From NCBI RefSeq assembly GCF_030268885.1, contig NZ_BSSA01000024.1, positions 47,577 through 111,576 on the forward strand: a stretch of DNA of 64,000 nt, read 5' to 3'. Shown here piece by piece: positions 7,897-15,702 of the stretch. The translations under genes and the position numbers were made by a program. Under the pieces are notes generated by a model. That model had not been told where the DNA came from, made no database searches, and saw only the letters and a list, made by a program, of their open reading frames with translations. This DNA comes from Kitasatospora phosalacinea (GTDB lineage Bacteria > Actinomycetota > Actinomycetes > Streptomycetales > Streptomycetaceae). The stretch's first letter is position 1. Each line of letters starts with the position of its first letter.

Positions 7897-9450
7897 TCAC
7901 CCGGCCGCCCCGGTGCCCTTGGCGTCCTTGCGGTCGGCGGCCATGCCCACCGCGTCCAGCAGCGCGCTGCCGACGATCAGGTCGGCGCCGCCGAAGCCGG
8001 GGTCGTCCAGCCGGGTGCCGTCGTCGACGGCGAACAGCAGCCGTTCCTCGCCCTGCCGGTAGGCGGTGCCGACCGGCGGGCTGGCGGCGTGCACGGCCAG
8101 CAGGGCGACCAGGTAGGCGAGTTCCTCGCCGTCGCCGTCCTCGCCGTCCTCGCCGAGCGCGGCGCCGCGGGAGCGGGCGTCGGCGAGCAGGCCGGAGAGG
8201 CGGCGGGGGGCGTCGGCGGGCAGGTCGAGCAGGTCGAGGGCGGCCTCCAGCTGGGCCTCGGAGAACCGGCTGTCGTCGGGGGTGGCGACCAGGTCCGGTT
8301 CGGGGAGCTCGGCGCCCAGGTGCTCGCGCTCGACCGGCGGGGTGAGCAGCAGGTCGACCAGGTCGGCGACCCGGACGGAGACCGGGGTGCGCAGGCCGGT
8401 GGCGCGGGCGAAGAAGGCGTCGGTGGGCCGGGTGGCGTCGCCGAGCGGGAGGGTGAGCACGGGGGCCAGCAGCTGGCCGTACAGGTCGATGCCGCTGCGG
8501 GCGGCGGGGGCGGCGAAGGCCTGCCGGTCCTGCTCGGCGCGGAACAGCGGGCCGGCCTCCAGCAGGCGGGTCTGCAGCTGGGTGTGGCGGCGGATGCAGT
8601 CCTTGACGATGTCGACGAGTTCGGCGGCGCGGCGCTTGTGCTCGCCGTCGACGCTCTCGTCGCGGGCCTTGCGGATGTTGGTGAGGATCGCGTTCTCGTG
8701 CCGGTAGCGGTCGGCGATGTGGTCGAGCGCCTCGTCGATCAGGTCGGGGACGGTCTCCATCCAGTCGACCGCGCGGACGTTGCGCCGGGTGGCCTCCAGG
8801 GCGCGGCGCAGCGTCTCGGCGTACTGGACGGTGCGGTAGCGGGCCTGCTCGGCGGCGAGCTGGGCGTCGGCGAGGCGGCCGCGGCGGATCAGCACCTCCA
8901 GCTTGACCTCGGCGGCGATCTGGGCGCTGGTCACGTCGGTGTCGAGGGCGCCGACCAGGACGTTGACGGCCTCGTCGGTGGTGCGCAGGTAGACCCCGCC
9001 GTCCTGGCCGGGGACCTCCTCGATCAGCTTGAAGTCGTAGTCGCGGCGGGTGTACTCGCCGTCCGGGCCGAAGGTGCCGTAGACGGCGCGGAAGCCGCGG
9101 TCCACGCTGCCGACGTTGATCAGCGACTCCAGCACCCAGCGGGCGACCCGCTCGTGCTCGGCGGTGGCGCGGCCCGGGTTCTGGGCGGCGATCCGGGGCA
9201 GCAGCCGGGCCAGCACTATGTCCCGGTCGGCGCCGGTGTCGAAGTCCATGTTGAGGGTGACCAGGTCGATCGCGGCGAGGCCGACCTCGGCCATGGTGTA
9301 CGAGGCGTACTCGCCGGCCAGGTTGACCTTGCGGCTGTCCAGGTCGTGCAGCGGGGCGGTGCACGCCAGCGCCTTGAGCCGGCGGGCGAGTCCCTCGTCG
9401 GCGGCCGGGCCGGGGGCGGGCCGGGTGGGCTGGTCTGCGATGGCGGTCAC
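7897..9450 (-). CDS. Kleisin-like subunit (MksF/JetA-type), first gene of the operon
   Basis: 517 residues from the GTG at 9450. Largely helical, Arg/Glu/Ala-rich, with no membrane segment. An N-terminal part with DLDSRKVNLAGEYASYTM is followed by a helical core and an acidic C-terminal stretch (GEDGEDGDGEE). Position and size match the MksF/JetA kleisin that bridges SMC heads. There is no ribosome binding site; a TAATCT hexamer lies eight bases upstream of the GTG, so the mRNA is probably leaderless. Longer starts upstream are possible but would cross a hairpin. The assignment rests mainly on operon context. Confidence 0.6.
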   Translation of the reverse strand: MTAIADQPTRPAPGPAADEGLARRLKALACTAPLHDLDSRKVNLAGEYASYTMAEVGLAAIDLVTLNMDFDTGADRDIVLARLLPRIAAQNPGRATAEHERVARWVLESLINVGSVDRGFRAVYGTFGPDGEYTRRDYDFKLIEEVPGQDGGVYLRTTDEAVNVLVGALDTDVTSAQIAAEVKLEVLIRRGRLADAQLAAEQARYRTVQYAETLRRALEATRRNVRAVDWMETVPDLIDEALDHIADRYRHENAILTNIRKARDESVDGEHKRRAAELVDIVKDCIRRHTQLQTRLLEAGPLFRAEQDRQAFAAPAARSGIDLYGQLLAPVLTLPLGDATRPTDAFFARATGLRTPVSVRVADLVDLLLTPPVEREHLGAELPEPDLVATPDDSRFSEAQLEAALDLLDLPADAPRRLSGLLADARSRGAALGEDGEDGDGEELAYLVALLAVHAASPPVGTAYRQGEERLLFAVDDGTRLDDPGFGGADLIVGSALLDAVGMAADRKDAKGTGAAG

Positions 9451-9458
9451 GGGGGACA

Positions 9459-9464
9459 AGATTA
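9459..9464 (-). promoter_or_regulatory. Putative -10 of the SMC-like operon
   Basis: TAATCT on the minus strand, eight bases before the GTG at 9450. This spacing puts the transcription start at or next to the start codon. No good -35 hexamer is seen. A nested hairpin (9476-9512: ggacagg/cctgtcc outside, ccgaaa/tttcgg inside) lies just upstream. Confidence 0.4.
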
Positions 9465-9519
9465 GGGCTTTCCACGGACAGGTCCGAAAAGCCCCTTTCG
9501 GGCGGCCTGTCCCCGCATG

Positions 9520-9548
9520 TTGAACGCGTTCAAATTCGGGTCTAGAGT
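9520..9548 (+). promoter_or_regulatory. Promoter with a perfect 14-bp palindromic operator
   Basis: TTGAACGCGTTCAA (9520-9533) is a perfect palindrome. Its first half forms a -35 (TTGAAC) placed exactly 17 bases before a -10 TAGAGT (9543-9548), reading toward the membrane-protein gene at 9606. A dimeric repressor bound here would block the -35. The motif is of the kind bound by TetR-family repressors, but no regulator gene is adjacent. Confidence 0.65.
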
Positions 9549-9605
9549 CCTCCTCGCGACACCGCGTGCCATCTCCAGGCACCCGCGCCATGAGGGGGGT
9601 TCCCC

Positions 9606-10205
9606 ATGTCCGACATCGCCACCGTCCCGGCCGGTTCCACCACCGCCGGACCGGATTCCGCGCCCGCCGCCGACCCCGCACTCGTCCGCCGCCGCATCCG
9701 GCGCTGGCTGGTCCTGTTCGTCGTCTGCCTGGCCCTCAGCGGACTGACCGCCTTCCCGCTGCAGACCGAGACCTCCCTGCTGGCCCGCCTGCTCGACGCC
9801 ACCGGCCTGGGCGGCACCTTCCCCGCCCTCGACGCCTGGGTGCACCGCGTCCGCGACGGCGTCGCCGACGGCTACGGCCGCCACCCCTTCCTCGCCTACG
9901 GCACCGACTGGCTCGCCTTCGCCCACCTGGTGATCGCCGCCGCCTTCTGGGGCCCGCTGCGCGACCCCGTCCGCAACGTCTGGGTGGTCCGCTGGGCCGT
10001 GCTGGCCTGCGGCGGCGTCATCCCGCTCGCCCTGATCTGCGGACCGCTGCGCGGCATACCCGTGTTCTGGCAATTCGTCGACATGTCGTTCGGCGTCGTC
10101 GGCGTCGTCCCACTGCTGGTCGTCCACCGCCTGATCCGCACCCTGGAGTGGCAGCAGGCCGTCACCGTCCACCACGACTTCGCCCGCGCCGTGCCCTGCC
10201 CCTGA
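9606..10205 (+). CDS. Conserved membrane protein of unknown function
   Basis: 199 residues. About four hydrophobic segments are visible: WLVLFVVCLALSGLTAF (about 34-50), the region around WLAFAHLVIAAAFW, VLACGGVIPLALICG, and MSFGVVGVVPLLVVH. The first 30 residues are polar and Pro/Ala-rich. No enzymatic motif is recognised. The gene is monocistronic, sits behind the palindromic operator at 9520, and is divergent from the SMC-like operon, so it is probably repressor-controlled. A GGGGGTT stretch precedes the ATG. Its last 43 bases overlap the end of the degraded gene on the other strand. Confidence 0.75.
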   Translation: MSDIATVPAGSTTAGPDSAPAADPALVRRRIRRWLVLFVVCLALSGLTAFPLQTETSLLARLLDATGLGGTFPALDAWVHRVRDGVADGYGRHPFLAYGTDWLAFAHLVIAAAFWGPLRDPVRNVWVVRWAVLACGGVIPLALICGPLRGIPVFWQFVDMSFGVVGVVPLLVVHRLIRTLEWQQAVTVHHDFARAVPCP

Positions 10206-10673
10206 CCGGTCCGACCGCCCGTACACGGCCCGACTCCTCGTCGGCGAGGCACCGGTACGCGTCCTCGTCCCCGACCTCGGCGGTAGCGGTCGGTGGAGGA
10301 AGCGAGGAAGCACTCGGCGTGGCCGACCAGTTCGGGGCGGTGCCCGGCCAGGTCCGGGTGCTCGGACAGCGGGAGCGCGGCGAACAGTCGGGGGCGCAGC
10401 GCCCAGAACTCCCGCAGCGGCGGGTGCTCCTCGTCCTCCGCCGTCCCCCAGAACGCGGCCGCCCTCCGGGCCTCCTCCGCGGCGTCCGCCGTCCGCGCGA
10501 TCTGCCGCAGCAGATCGGCCCGGTGGGTCGGCGGCCCGGGCCCGCTCCGCCGGGTCGGGGTCGGTCATCCGGGCCAGCAGCGCCGCGTCGAGTCTCTCCG
10601 TCGGGTGCGGGACCTCCAGCGCGGGCCAGTCGACGGCCGCCAGCAGGGCCCGGTGGTGCGGGAGTTCGGTCAT
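10163..10673 (-). pseudogene. Frameshifted remnant of a small hypothetical gene
   Basis: An ATG at 10673 overlaps the stop of the preceding gene (ATGA) and opens MTELPHHRALLAAVDWPALE. After about 45 residues the coding pattern leaves frame: good coding sequence resumes one frame over (HRADLLRQIARTADAAEEA through GHAECFLASSTDRY) and then shifts again (AEVGDEDAYRCLADEESG) to a TGA at 10163. At least two single-base shifts are needed to read it through. It could be a true pseudogene or contain assembly errors. No function is recognised. Confidence 0.55.
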
Positions 10674-11110
10674 CGCGGGTCTCCGGTTGCGGTCAGTCGC
10701 AGGTCGCCGTCCCAGGACTCGCAGCGGACGGTGCCGCCGGGGAAGTCGAGTTCGAACGCGGTGCGGCCGGTGTGCGGGGCGTGCTCCTGGCGGGTGGCCA
10801 GGACGGGGCGGCCCAGGTGGGGGGCGAAGGGGGTCTCGTGCGGGGCGTCGCGGACGTCGAGGCGGCCCCACTCGCCCAGGTCGACGTCGGGGTGCGGGTG
10901 GTCGTCGGCGACGATCAGGCACCAGTCGCTGCCGGTGGCGACGAAGGTGCAGCCGCCGCGGTCGTCGCGCAGCCAGAGGGCGACGGGGTCGGCGGCCCGC
11001 TCGCCCTCGTGGCTGTACCAGGACGCGACCACGCCGGTCAGCCGGCGGCCGACCAGCGCGGCCGGGTCGGGGCCGGGACCGTGCGCGGGGCACATGGGAG
11101 GGGAGGTCAC
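10670..11110 (-). CDS. Hypothetical protein coupled to the DUF2804 gene
   Basis: 146 residues from the GTG at 11110, which overlaps the TGA of the DUF2804 gene (GTGA), so translation is probably coupled. An internal ATG at 11095 has no ribosome binding site. The protein is soluble, Trp/Asp-rich, with segments such as GRRLTGVVASWY and TFVATGSDWCLIV, suggesting a small beta-rich fold. I do not recognise a family. It lies in a minus-strand unit running from DUF2804 through this gene to the frameshifted remnant. Confidence 0.65.
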   Translation of the reverse strand: MTSPPMCPAHGPGPDPAALVGRRLTGVVASWYSHEGERAADPVALWLRDDRGGCTFVATGSDWCLIVADDHPHPDVDLGEWGRLDVRDAPHETPFAPHLGRPVLATRQEHAPHTGRTAFELDFPGGTVRCESWDGDLRLTATGDPR

Positions 11111-12171
11111 CAGCGCATCCGGACGTCCTCGGCCCAGCCGAGCAGCCCGTCGACCGCGACGCGCAGGCCGTCGTCGGTGCGGATCGTGCCGCGGTAGTGG
11201 CCGAAGCACTGGTCGGTGCGGTTGGCGACGAACCCGGCCTCGGTGCGGGTGCGACGGTCGTGGAAGGGGAGGAAGGTGAGGTCGACCAGGTCGCTGTCGG
11301 GGGTGGTGATCCGCCAGGGGGCGAGCGGGGTGGCGGGGTCGTAGTGCCAGTCGAGCTCGCTGCCGATCTTGGTGAGGCGGCCGTCCACGCACAGCGCGTT
11401 CTCGGTGCTGCCGGTGCCGACCGTCCACTGCCCGCCGAACTGGAGGCCGACGGTGTGCCCGTCGGTGCGGCCGGAGGCGGCGCCCCAGTTCCAGCCGAGC
11501 GAGCGCGGCCAGCGTCCCCGGCCGTGGTCGAGCACGCCCCAGGCGTCGTCCCCGAAGGCGTACGTGCGGTCGCCGAGGCGGACGGTGCCGGTGGCGGGGC
11601 GGGCGGTGTGCTTGGAGGTGTACTGGAAGCGCCTGTCGTCCCAGGGGACGACCACCGACAGGGTCTCGTGACCCTCGGGCAGGGCGACCAGCAGGTCGAC
11701 CTCCAGCGGGCGCAGGTCGGCGGTCAGGGCCCGGGCGCGCAGCCGGGTGCCGCCGGGTTCGTGGCCGATCGAGATCCGGACCCGGCGGCGGCCGGGCCGC
11801 TCGGGGCCGACGGCGAGGTCCGCGCCGTGCGGGCCGCCGGAGCCCGCGATGCCCTCGGGGAGGGCGGTGCGGCGGGTCGGCAGGCCGGGGGCGATCGCGG
11901 TGCGCTCGTGGTCCTCCAGGACGCCGTGCCCGTCCCAGGCGAGGAAGTACACGGTGTCGAGGGTGAGGAAGTCCAGGTCGCTGACGGTGAGCGCGATCAG
12001 GTGGGTGGGCGTGGTGACGCACCAGTACTCCCAGCGCTTGGTGCGCCCCCAGCCCTGCAGGTTGCCGCGGTGCAGCGGGGTGCGCGACCAGCCGACGGCG
12101 TCGCGGTCGAGCCGCCCGTCGGGTCGGCACAGGTCGACGGGGCCGGTGATCTCTCGCTCGTGGGTCGCCAT
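11107..12171 (-). CDS. DUF2804 family protein
   Basis: 354 residues, the usual size of DUF2804. Recognisable features are the N-terminal GPVDLCRPDGRLD, the WGRTKRWEYWCVTTP segment, and repeated Gly/Trp-rich beta motifs (AWGVLDHGRGRWP, GWNWGAASG). The family has unknown biochemical function and looks like a beta-sandwich. It heads a coupled minus-strand unit with the following small gene. No signal peptide or membrane segment is seen. Confidence 0.8.
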   Translation of the reverse strand: MATHEREITGPVDLCRPDGRLDRDAVGWSRTPLHRGNLQGWGRTKRWEYWCVTTPTHLIALTVSDLDFLTLDTVYFLAWDGHGVLEDHERTAIAPGLPTRRTALPEGIAGSGGPHGADLAVGPERPGRRRVRISIGHEPGGTRLRARALTADLRPLEVDLLVALPEGHETLSVVVPWDDRRFQYTSKHTARPATGTVRLGDRTYAFGDDAWGVLDHGRGRWPRSLGWNWGAASGRTDGHTVGLQFGGQWTVGTGSTENALCVDGRLTKIGSELDWHYDPATPLAPWRITTPDSDLVDLTFLPFHDRRTRTEAGFVANRTDQCFGHYRGTIRTDDGLRVAVDGLLGWAEDVRMRW

Positions 12172-12261
12172 CCGCGCACCCTACTGCCGCGACCTGCGCG
12201 GGAGCCACGGCGGGGCGTTCGTCCACGCGGGGACGAACGGCCCGCCGCCGACCACGCGCGC

Positions 12262-13734
12262 CTACTTCGCGGTCGCGCCCCCGGCCGCGGCGGCCTGCGC
12301 CGCGCCGTCCTGCGGACCGGCCTGGCCCGCAACACCGCCACCGCCACCGGCGACCGCGCGGCGGACGCCCGGGATGGCCAGGGTGACCAGGGCGGCGGCG
12401 ACGGCCGCACCCGCGCCGATCACGAAGGCGGTGCGGAAGCCGCTCTCCGAGGGCAGGACGTGGCCGTGGAAGTCGGTGGTCAGGTGCGCCAGCACCACGC
12501 CGATGACGGCGGAGGAGCTGGAGGTGCCGATGGAGCGCATCAGGGTGTTGAGGCCGTTGGCGGCGGCGGTCTCGGAGACCGGGACGGCACCCATGATCAG
12601 GGCGGGCATGGCCGCGTACGCGAACGCGATGCCGCCGCTGATCAGGCAGGAGAAGAGGAGCACGCCCCAGGCGTGGCCCATCAGGACGAGTGCGGAGAGG
12701 TAGCCGCAGGTGATGACGACGGCGCCGACCAGCAGCGAGACCTTGGGGCCCTTGGCCCGGGAGAGCTTGGCGGAGAGCGGCGAGAGCAGCATCATGACCA
12801 CGCCCGCGGGGGCCATCCACAGGCCCGCGGCGACCATCGACTGGCCGAGGCCGTAGCCGGTGGCGGTGGGCATCTGCAGCAGCTGCGGGGAGACCAGGCT
12901 CATCGCGTACATCGCGAAGCCGATCACCACGGAGGCGAGGTTGGTCATCAGCACCTGGCGGCGGGCGCTGGTGCGCAGGTCGACCAGCGGCTGCTGGGCG
13001 CGCAGCTCCCACCAGCCCCAGACCGGGAGGATCACGACGGCGGCGGCGAGCGTGCCCAGGGTGGTGCCGGAGCCCCAGCCCCAGTCGCTGCCCTTGGAGA
13101 TGGTGAGCAGCAGGGCGACCAGGCCCGCGGTGAGTCCGAGCGCGCCGACGGTGTCGAAGCGGCCGCCGGAGCGGACGGGGGACTCGGGGACGAGGAAGAG
13201 GACGCAGGCGGCGACCACCGCGCCGAGCGCGGCGGAGATCCAGAACAGCGCGTGCCAGCTGGCGTGCTGGGCGATGACGGCGGACAGCGGGAGGCCGAAC
13301 GCGCCGCCGATGCCGAGCGAGGAGCTCATCAGCGCCATGGAGGAGCCGAGCTTCTGCGGCGGCAGTTCGTCGCGCATGATGCTGATGCCGAGCGGGATGA
13401 CGCCCGCGGAGACGCCCTGCAGGGCGCGGCCGACCACCAGCGGGGCGAGCGAGCTGCTGAAGCCGCAGATCAGCGAGCCGATGACGAGCATGGTGAGGCT
13501 GGCGAGCAGGATCCGGCGCTTGCCGTACATGTCGCCGAGCCGGCCGAGCACCGGGGTGGCGACGGCGCCGGCCAGCAGGGTGGCGGTGATCGCCCAGGAC
13601 GCGTTGGCGGCCGAGGTGTGGAGCAGGTTCGGCAGGTCCGGGATCAGCGGGACGACCAGGGTCTGCATCAGCGAGACCACGATGCCCGCCCCGGCGAGCA
13701 CTCCGACGACGGGGCCGGTGCGTGCCTGACTCAT
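12262..13734 (-). CDS. MFS drug-efflux transporter (DHA2-like)
   Basis: 490 residues with about 14 hydrophobic segments, as in the 14-helix EmrB/QacA group. The motif A loop GRLGDMYGKRRILL follows helix 2, and a motif-C-like stretch SLGIGGAFGLPLS lies in helix 5. It probably exports toxic compounds by proton antiport. The C-terminus is an Ala/Gly-rich cytoplasmic tail. It is divergent from a MarR-type regulator with palindromes between them, the usual arrangement for a substrate-induced efflux pair. Confidence 0.85.
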   Translation of the reverse strand: MSQARTGPVVGVLAGAGIVVSLMQTLVVPLIPDLPNLLHTSAANASWAITATLLAGAVATPVLGRLGDMYGKRRILLASLTMLVIGSLICGFSSSLAPLVVGRALQGVSAGVIPLGISIMRDELPPQKLGSSMALMSSSLGIGGAFGLPLSAVIAQHASWHALFWISAALGAVVAACVLFLVPESPVRSGGRFDTVGALGLTAGLVALLLTISKGSDWGWGSGTTLGTLAAAVVILPVWGWWELRAQQPLVDLRTSARRQVLMTNLASVVIGFAMYAMSLVSPQLLQMPTATGYGLGQSMVAAGLWMAPAGVVMMLLSPLSAKLSRAKGPKVSLLVGAVVITCGYLSALVLMGHAWGVLLFSCLISGGIAFAYAAMPALIMGAVPVSETAAANGLNTLMRSIGTSSSSAVIGVVLAHLTTDFHGHVLPSESGFRTAFVIGAGAAVAAALVTLAIPGVRRAVAGGGGGVAGQAGPQDGAAQAAAAGGATAK

Positions 13735-13761
13735 GGGGTACTTCCATCTCTCTAGCTACAT

Positions 13762-13794
13762 ATGCATGATGCACACAATGTGTACCATACACAT
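13762..13794. promoter_or_regulatory. Palindromic operator between the MFS and MarR genes
   Basis: The AT-rich spacer holds three palindromes: TGCAT-G-ATGCA, ACACA-A-TGTGT, and the longest, ATGTGTA-CCA-TACACAT (13778-13794, 7-bp perfect arms). These are the kind of sites bound by MarR dimers and would allow control of both divergent genes. Confidence 0.65.
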
Positions 13795-13843
13795 GACACC
13801 CCTGCGGGATATGCTGCCGAAAAGTGACCCGCGGGACCGCTCC

Positions 13844-13879
13844 GGACGGACAGGACGGACAGGACGGACAGGACGGAGG
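13844..13879. repeat. Four 9-bp direct repeats in the marR leader
   Basis: GGACGGACA is repeated three times exactly, then once as GGACGGAGG. The last copy supplies the GGAGG ribosome binding site of the MarR gene. Copy-number slippage would change the leader length but not the site. Confidence 0.8.
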
Positions 13880-13882
13880 AGC

Positions 13883-14344
13883 ATGCAGCGCCACGAGGAA
13901 CTCGCCCTGATCGAACGCGAGATGATGCTGCTCGCCCGTCACCAGGTACTGGCCACCGCCCGCACCAACGGCGGCCCCGACGCCCTGGAGCGCAGCGCGT
14001 ACACCCTGCTCAGCCGGATCGAGACCGAGGGCCCGCTGACCATCGGCCAGCTCGCCGAAGCCTTCGGGCTCGACACCTCCACCGTCAACCGGCAGACCGC
14101 CGCGATGCTGCGGGCCGGCCTGGTCGACCGCATCCCGGACCCGGACGGCGGCGTGGCCCGCAAGCTGCGGATCACCGAGGAGGGCCTGCGCCGCCTGCAC
14201 CAGGACCGCGACTGGTCGATCCAGGGCCTGGCCAAGGTGGTCGGCGACTGGACGGCCGCCGACCTGGCCGGCTTCGCCGAGGTGCTGGAGCGCTTCAACC
14301 GCGACATCGAACGGGTCCAGGGCCGCCCCTGGCCGCGCGGCTGA
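13883..14344 (+). CDS. MarR-family transcriptional regulator
   Basis: 153 residues with a winged-helix domain at about 35-110: ALERSAYTLLSRIE, the recognition helix region GLDTSTVNRQTAAMLRAGLV, and the wing DPDGGVARKLRITEEG. It most likely represses the divergent MFS gene and itself through the palindromes at 13762-13794, with ligand binding relieving repression. I chose the ATG at 13883 because GGAGGA lies three bases upstream. A longer open frame reaches into the operator but begins with non-conserved, repeat-encoded residues. Confidence 0.9.
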   Translation: MQRHEELALIEREMMLLARHQVLATARTNGGPDALERSAYTLLSRIETEGPLTIGQLAEAFGLDTSTVNRQTAAMLRAGLVDRIPDPDGGVARKLRITEEGLRRLHQDRDWSIQGLAKVVGDWTAADLAGFAEVLERFNRDIERVQGRPWPRG

Positions 14345-14669
14345 CGGCACGACCCGGGCCCGCCCGCCCCGACCGCCGAGCACCCGCCGAGCACCCGCCG
14401 CACGCCCGTCCCCGGCCGCCGCGCACCCGTCAACGCCCGCCACCCACCGCTCCCCCGGCGGGTGTTGCGCCGAGCGGGTGGCCCTCGTGACGCCCGTCCG
14501 CGACCTGACGGGTAAAACCTGTCGCCCGGCCGCGGCCGCCACCCCCGGCCGAAACGATCAGGCCCTACGATCACCCCCAGAAGCGGACACCGGCCCCGGA
14601 ACGGCCCCGGAACGGGCCCGGTCCCGGCCCGGAACGGGTCGCGTGCGGAAGGGCGGACGAGGAGGAGAA
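14345..14669. other. Intergenic region before pxpA
   Basis: 325 bases with no supported gene. A TACGAT hexamer at 14566-14571 could be a -10 for pxpA, about 100 bases before its start, but no -35 is evident. The rest is GC-rich sequence without a clear hairpin. Confidence 0.4.
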
Positions 14670-15446
14670 GTGGCCGACGCGGTGATCGATCTCAATGCGG
14701 ACCTCGGCGAGGGCTTCGGACGCTGGAGCCTGACCGACGACGAGGCCCTGCTCTCGGTGGTCACCAGTGCCAACGTCGCCTGCGGCTTCCACGCGGGCGA
14801 CCCGTCCACGATGCGCCGGGTCTGCTCGCTGGCCGCCGAGCGCGGCGTGCGGATCGGCGCCCAGGTCTCCTACCGCGACCTCGCCGGGTTCGGCCGCCGC
14901 GCCATGGACGTCCCGCCGGAGGAACTGGCCGACGAGATCGCCTACCAGATCGGCGCGCTCCAGGTGTTCGCCCGCGCGGCGGGCTCCCGGGTCTCCTACG
15001 TCAAGCCGCACGGCGCGCTCTACAACCGGGTGGTGCACGACAACGAGCAGGCGGAGGCGGTGGTCTCGGGCGTGCTGCGGGCCGGTGCGGTCTGCGACGG
15101 CCCGCTGCCGCTGCTCGGCCTGCCCGGCTCCCGGCTGCTGGCGGTCGCCGAGGGCGTCGGCCTGCCCGTGGTCACCGAGGCGTTCGCCGACCGCGCCTAC
15201 ACCTGGGCCGGGACCCTCGTCCCGCGCCGCGACCCGGAGGCCGTCGTCCACGACCCCGAGGCGGTGATCGCCCGCGCCGTCGGCATCGCCCGGGACGCCA
15301 CCGTCACCGCCGTCGGCGGCGAGCCGATCGCCGTCCAGGCCCGCTCCCTCTGCGTCCACGGCGACACCCCGGGCGCCGCCCAACTCGCCTGGCGGGTACG
15401 GGGCGCGCTGGCCTCTGCGGGCGTCCGGGTCGAGGCGTTCGCCTGA
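14670..15446 (+). CDS. pxpA: LamB/YcsF family protein, 5-oxoprolinase subunit A-like
   Basis: 258 residues from the GTG at 14670, preceded by GGAGGAG. The family signature NADLGEGFGRW is at the N-terminus, followed by DEALLSVVTSANVACGFHAGDP. PxpA acts with PxpB and PxpC to hydrolyse 5-oxoproline to glutamate at the cost of ATP. The partners are usually adjacent but are absent here, so the subunit must find them elsewhere or act otherwise. The length matches the family. Confidence 0.88.
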   Translation: MADAVIDLNADLGEGFGRWSLTDDEALLSVVTSANVACGFHAGDPSTMRRVCSLAAERGVRIGAQVSYRDLAGFGRRAMDVPPEELADEIAYQIGALQVFARAAGSRVSYVKPHGALYNRVVHDNEQAEAVVSGVLRAGAVCDGPLPLLGLPGSRLLAVAEGVGLPVVTEAFADRAYTWAGTLVPRRDPEAVVHDPEAVIARAVGIARDATVTAVGGEPIAVQARSLCVHGDTPGAAQLAWRVRGALASAGVRVEAFA

Positions 15447-15660
15447 TCCTCCCGACGCCCCGTCACGCCCCGGAAAATTCCTGGAATTCCCGCCCCGCCG
15501 CCCGCCCGGAAAGGCCCCTTCCCGGCCCTGCGCCGCACCGCCGCGCCCCCGGCCCCCACCTCCCGGTGCGTGGCGGTCACCCGGCCGCGCAACCCCTCGC
15601 CGCGGGCCGCACAGCCCTTCGACACATAGCCGCTGACCTGGTGTTTTCCCGTTTTTCCCC

Positions 15661-15666
15661 TAGGGT
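15661..15666 (+). promoter_or_regulatory. Putative -10 of the GyrB-like pair
   Basis: TAGGGT, a common streptomycete -10, directly follows a T-rich tract (ttttcccgttttt). It lies about 35 bases before the first start codon. The -35 is not convincing. Confidence 0.35.
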
Positions 15667-15702
15667 TGGCGGCACTGCGGACCATGTCGGAGGGGACACG
15701 TG

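Noticed and set aside
2304..9450. Calling the SMC operon a complete Wadjet defence system
   Set aside because: No JetD-like nuclease is present and the SMC N-terminus does not fit the TIGR02680 family.
10670..14542. 1290-codon minus-strand frame crossing DUF2804, MFS and MarR genes
   Set aside because: It runs antisense through the MarR gene and out of frame through the real genes; its product is Arg/Pro-rich with no motif.
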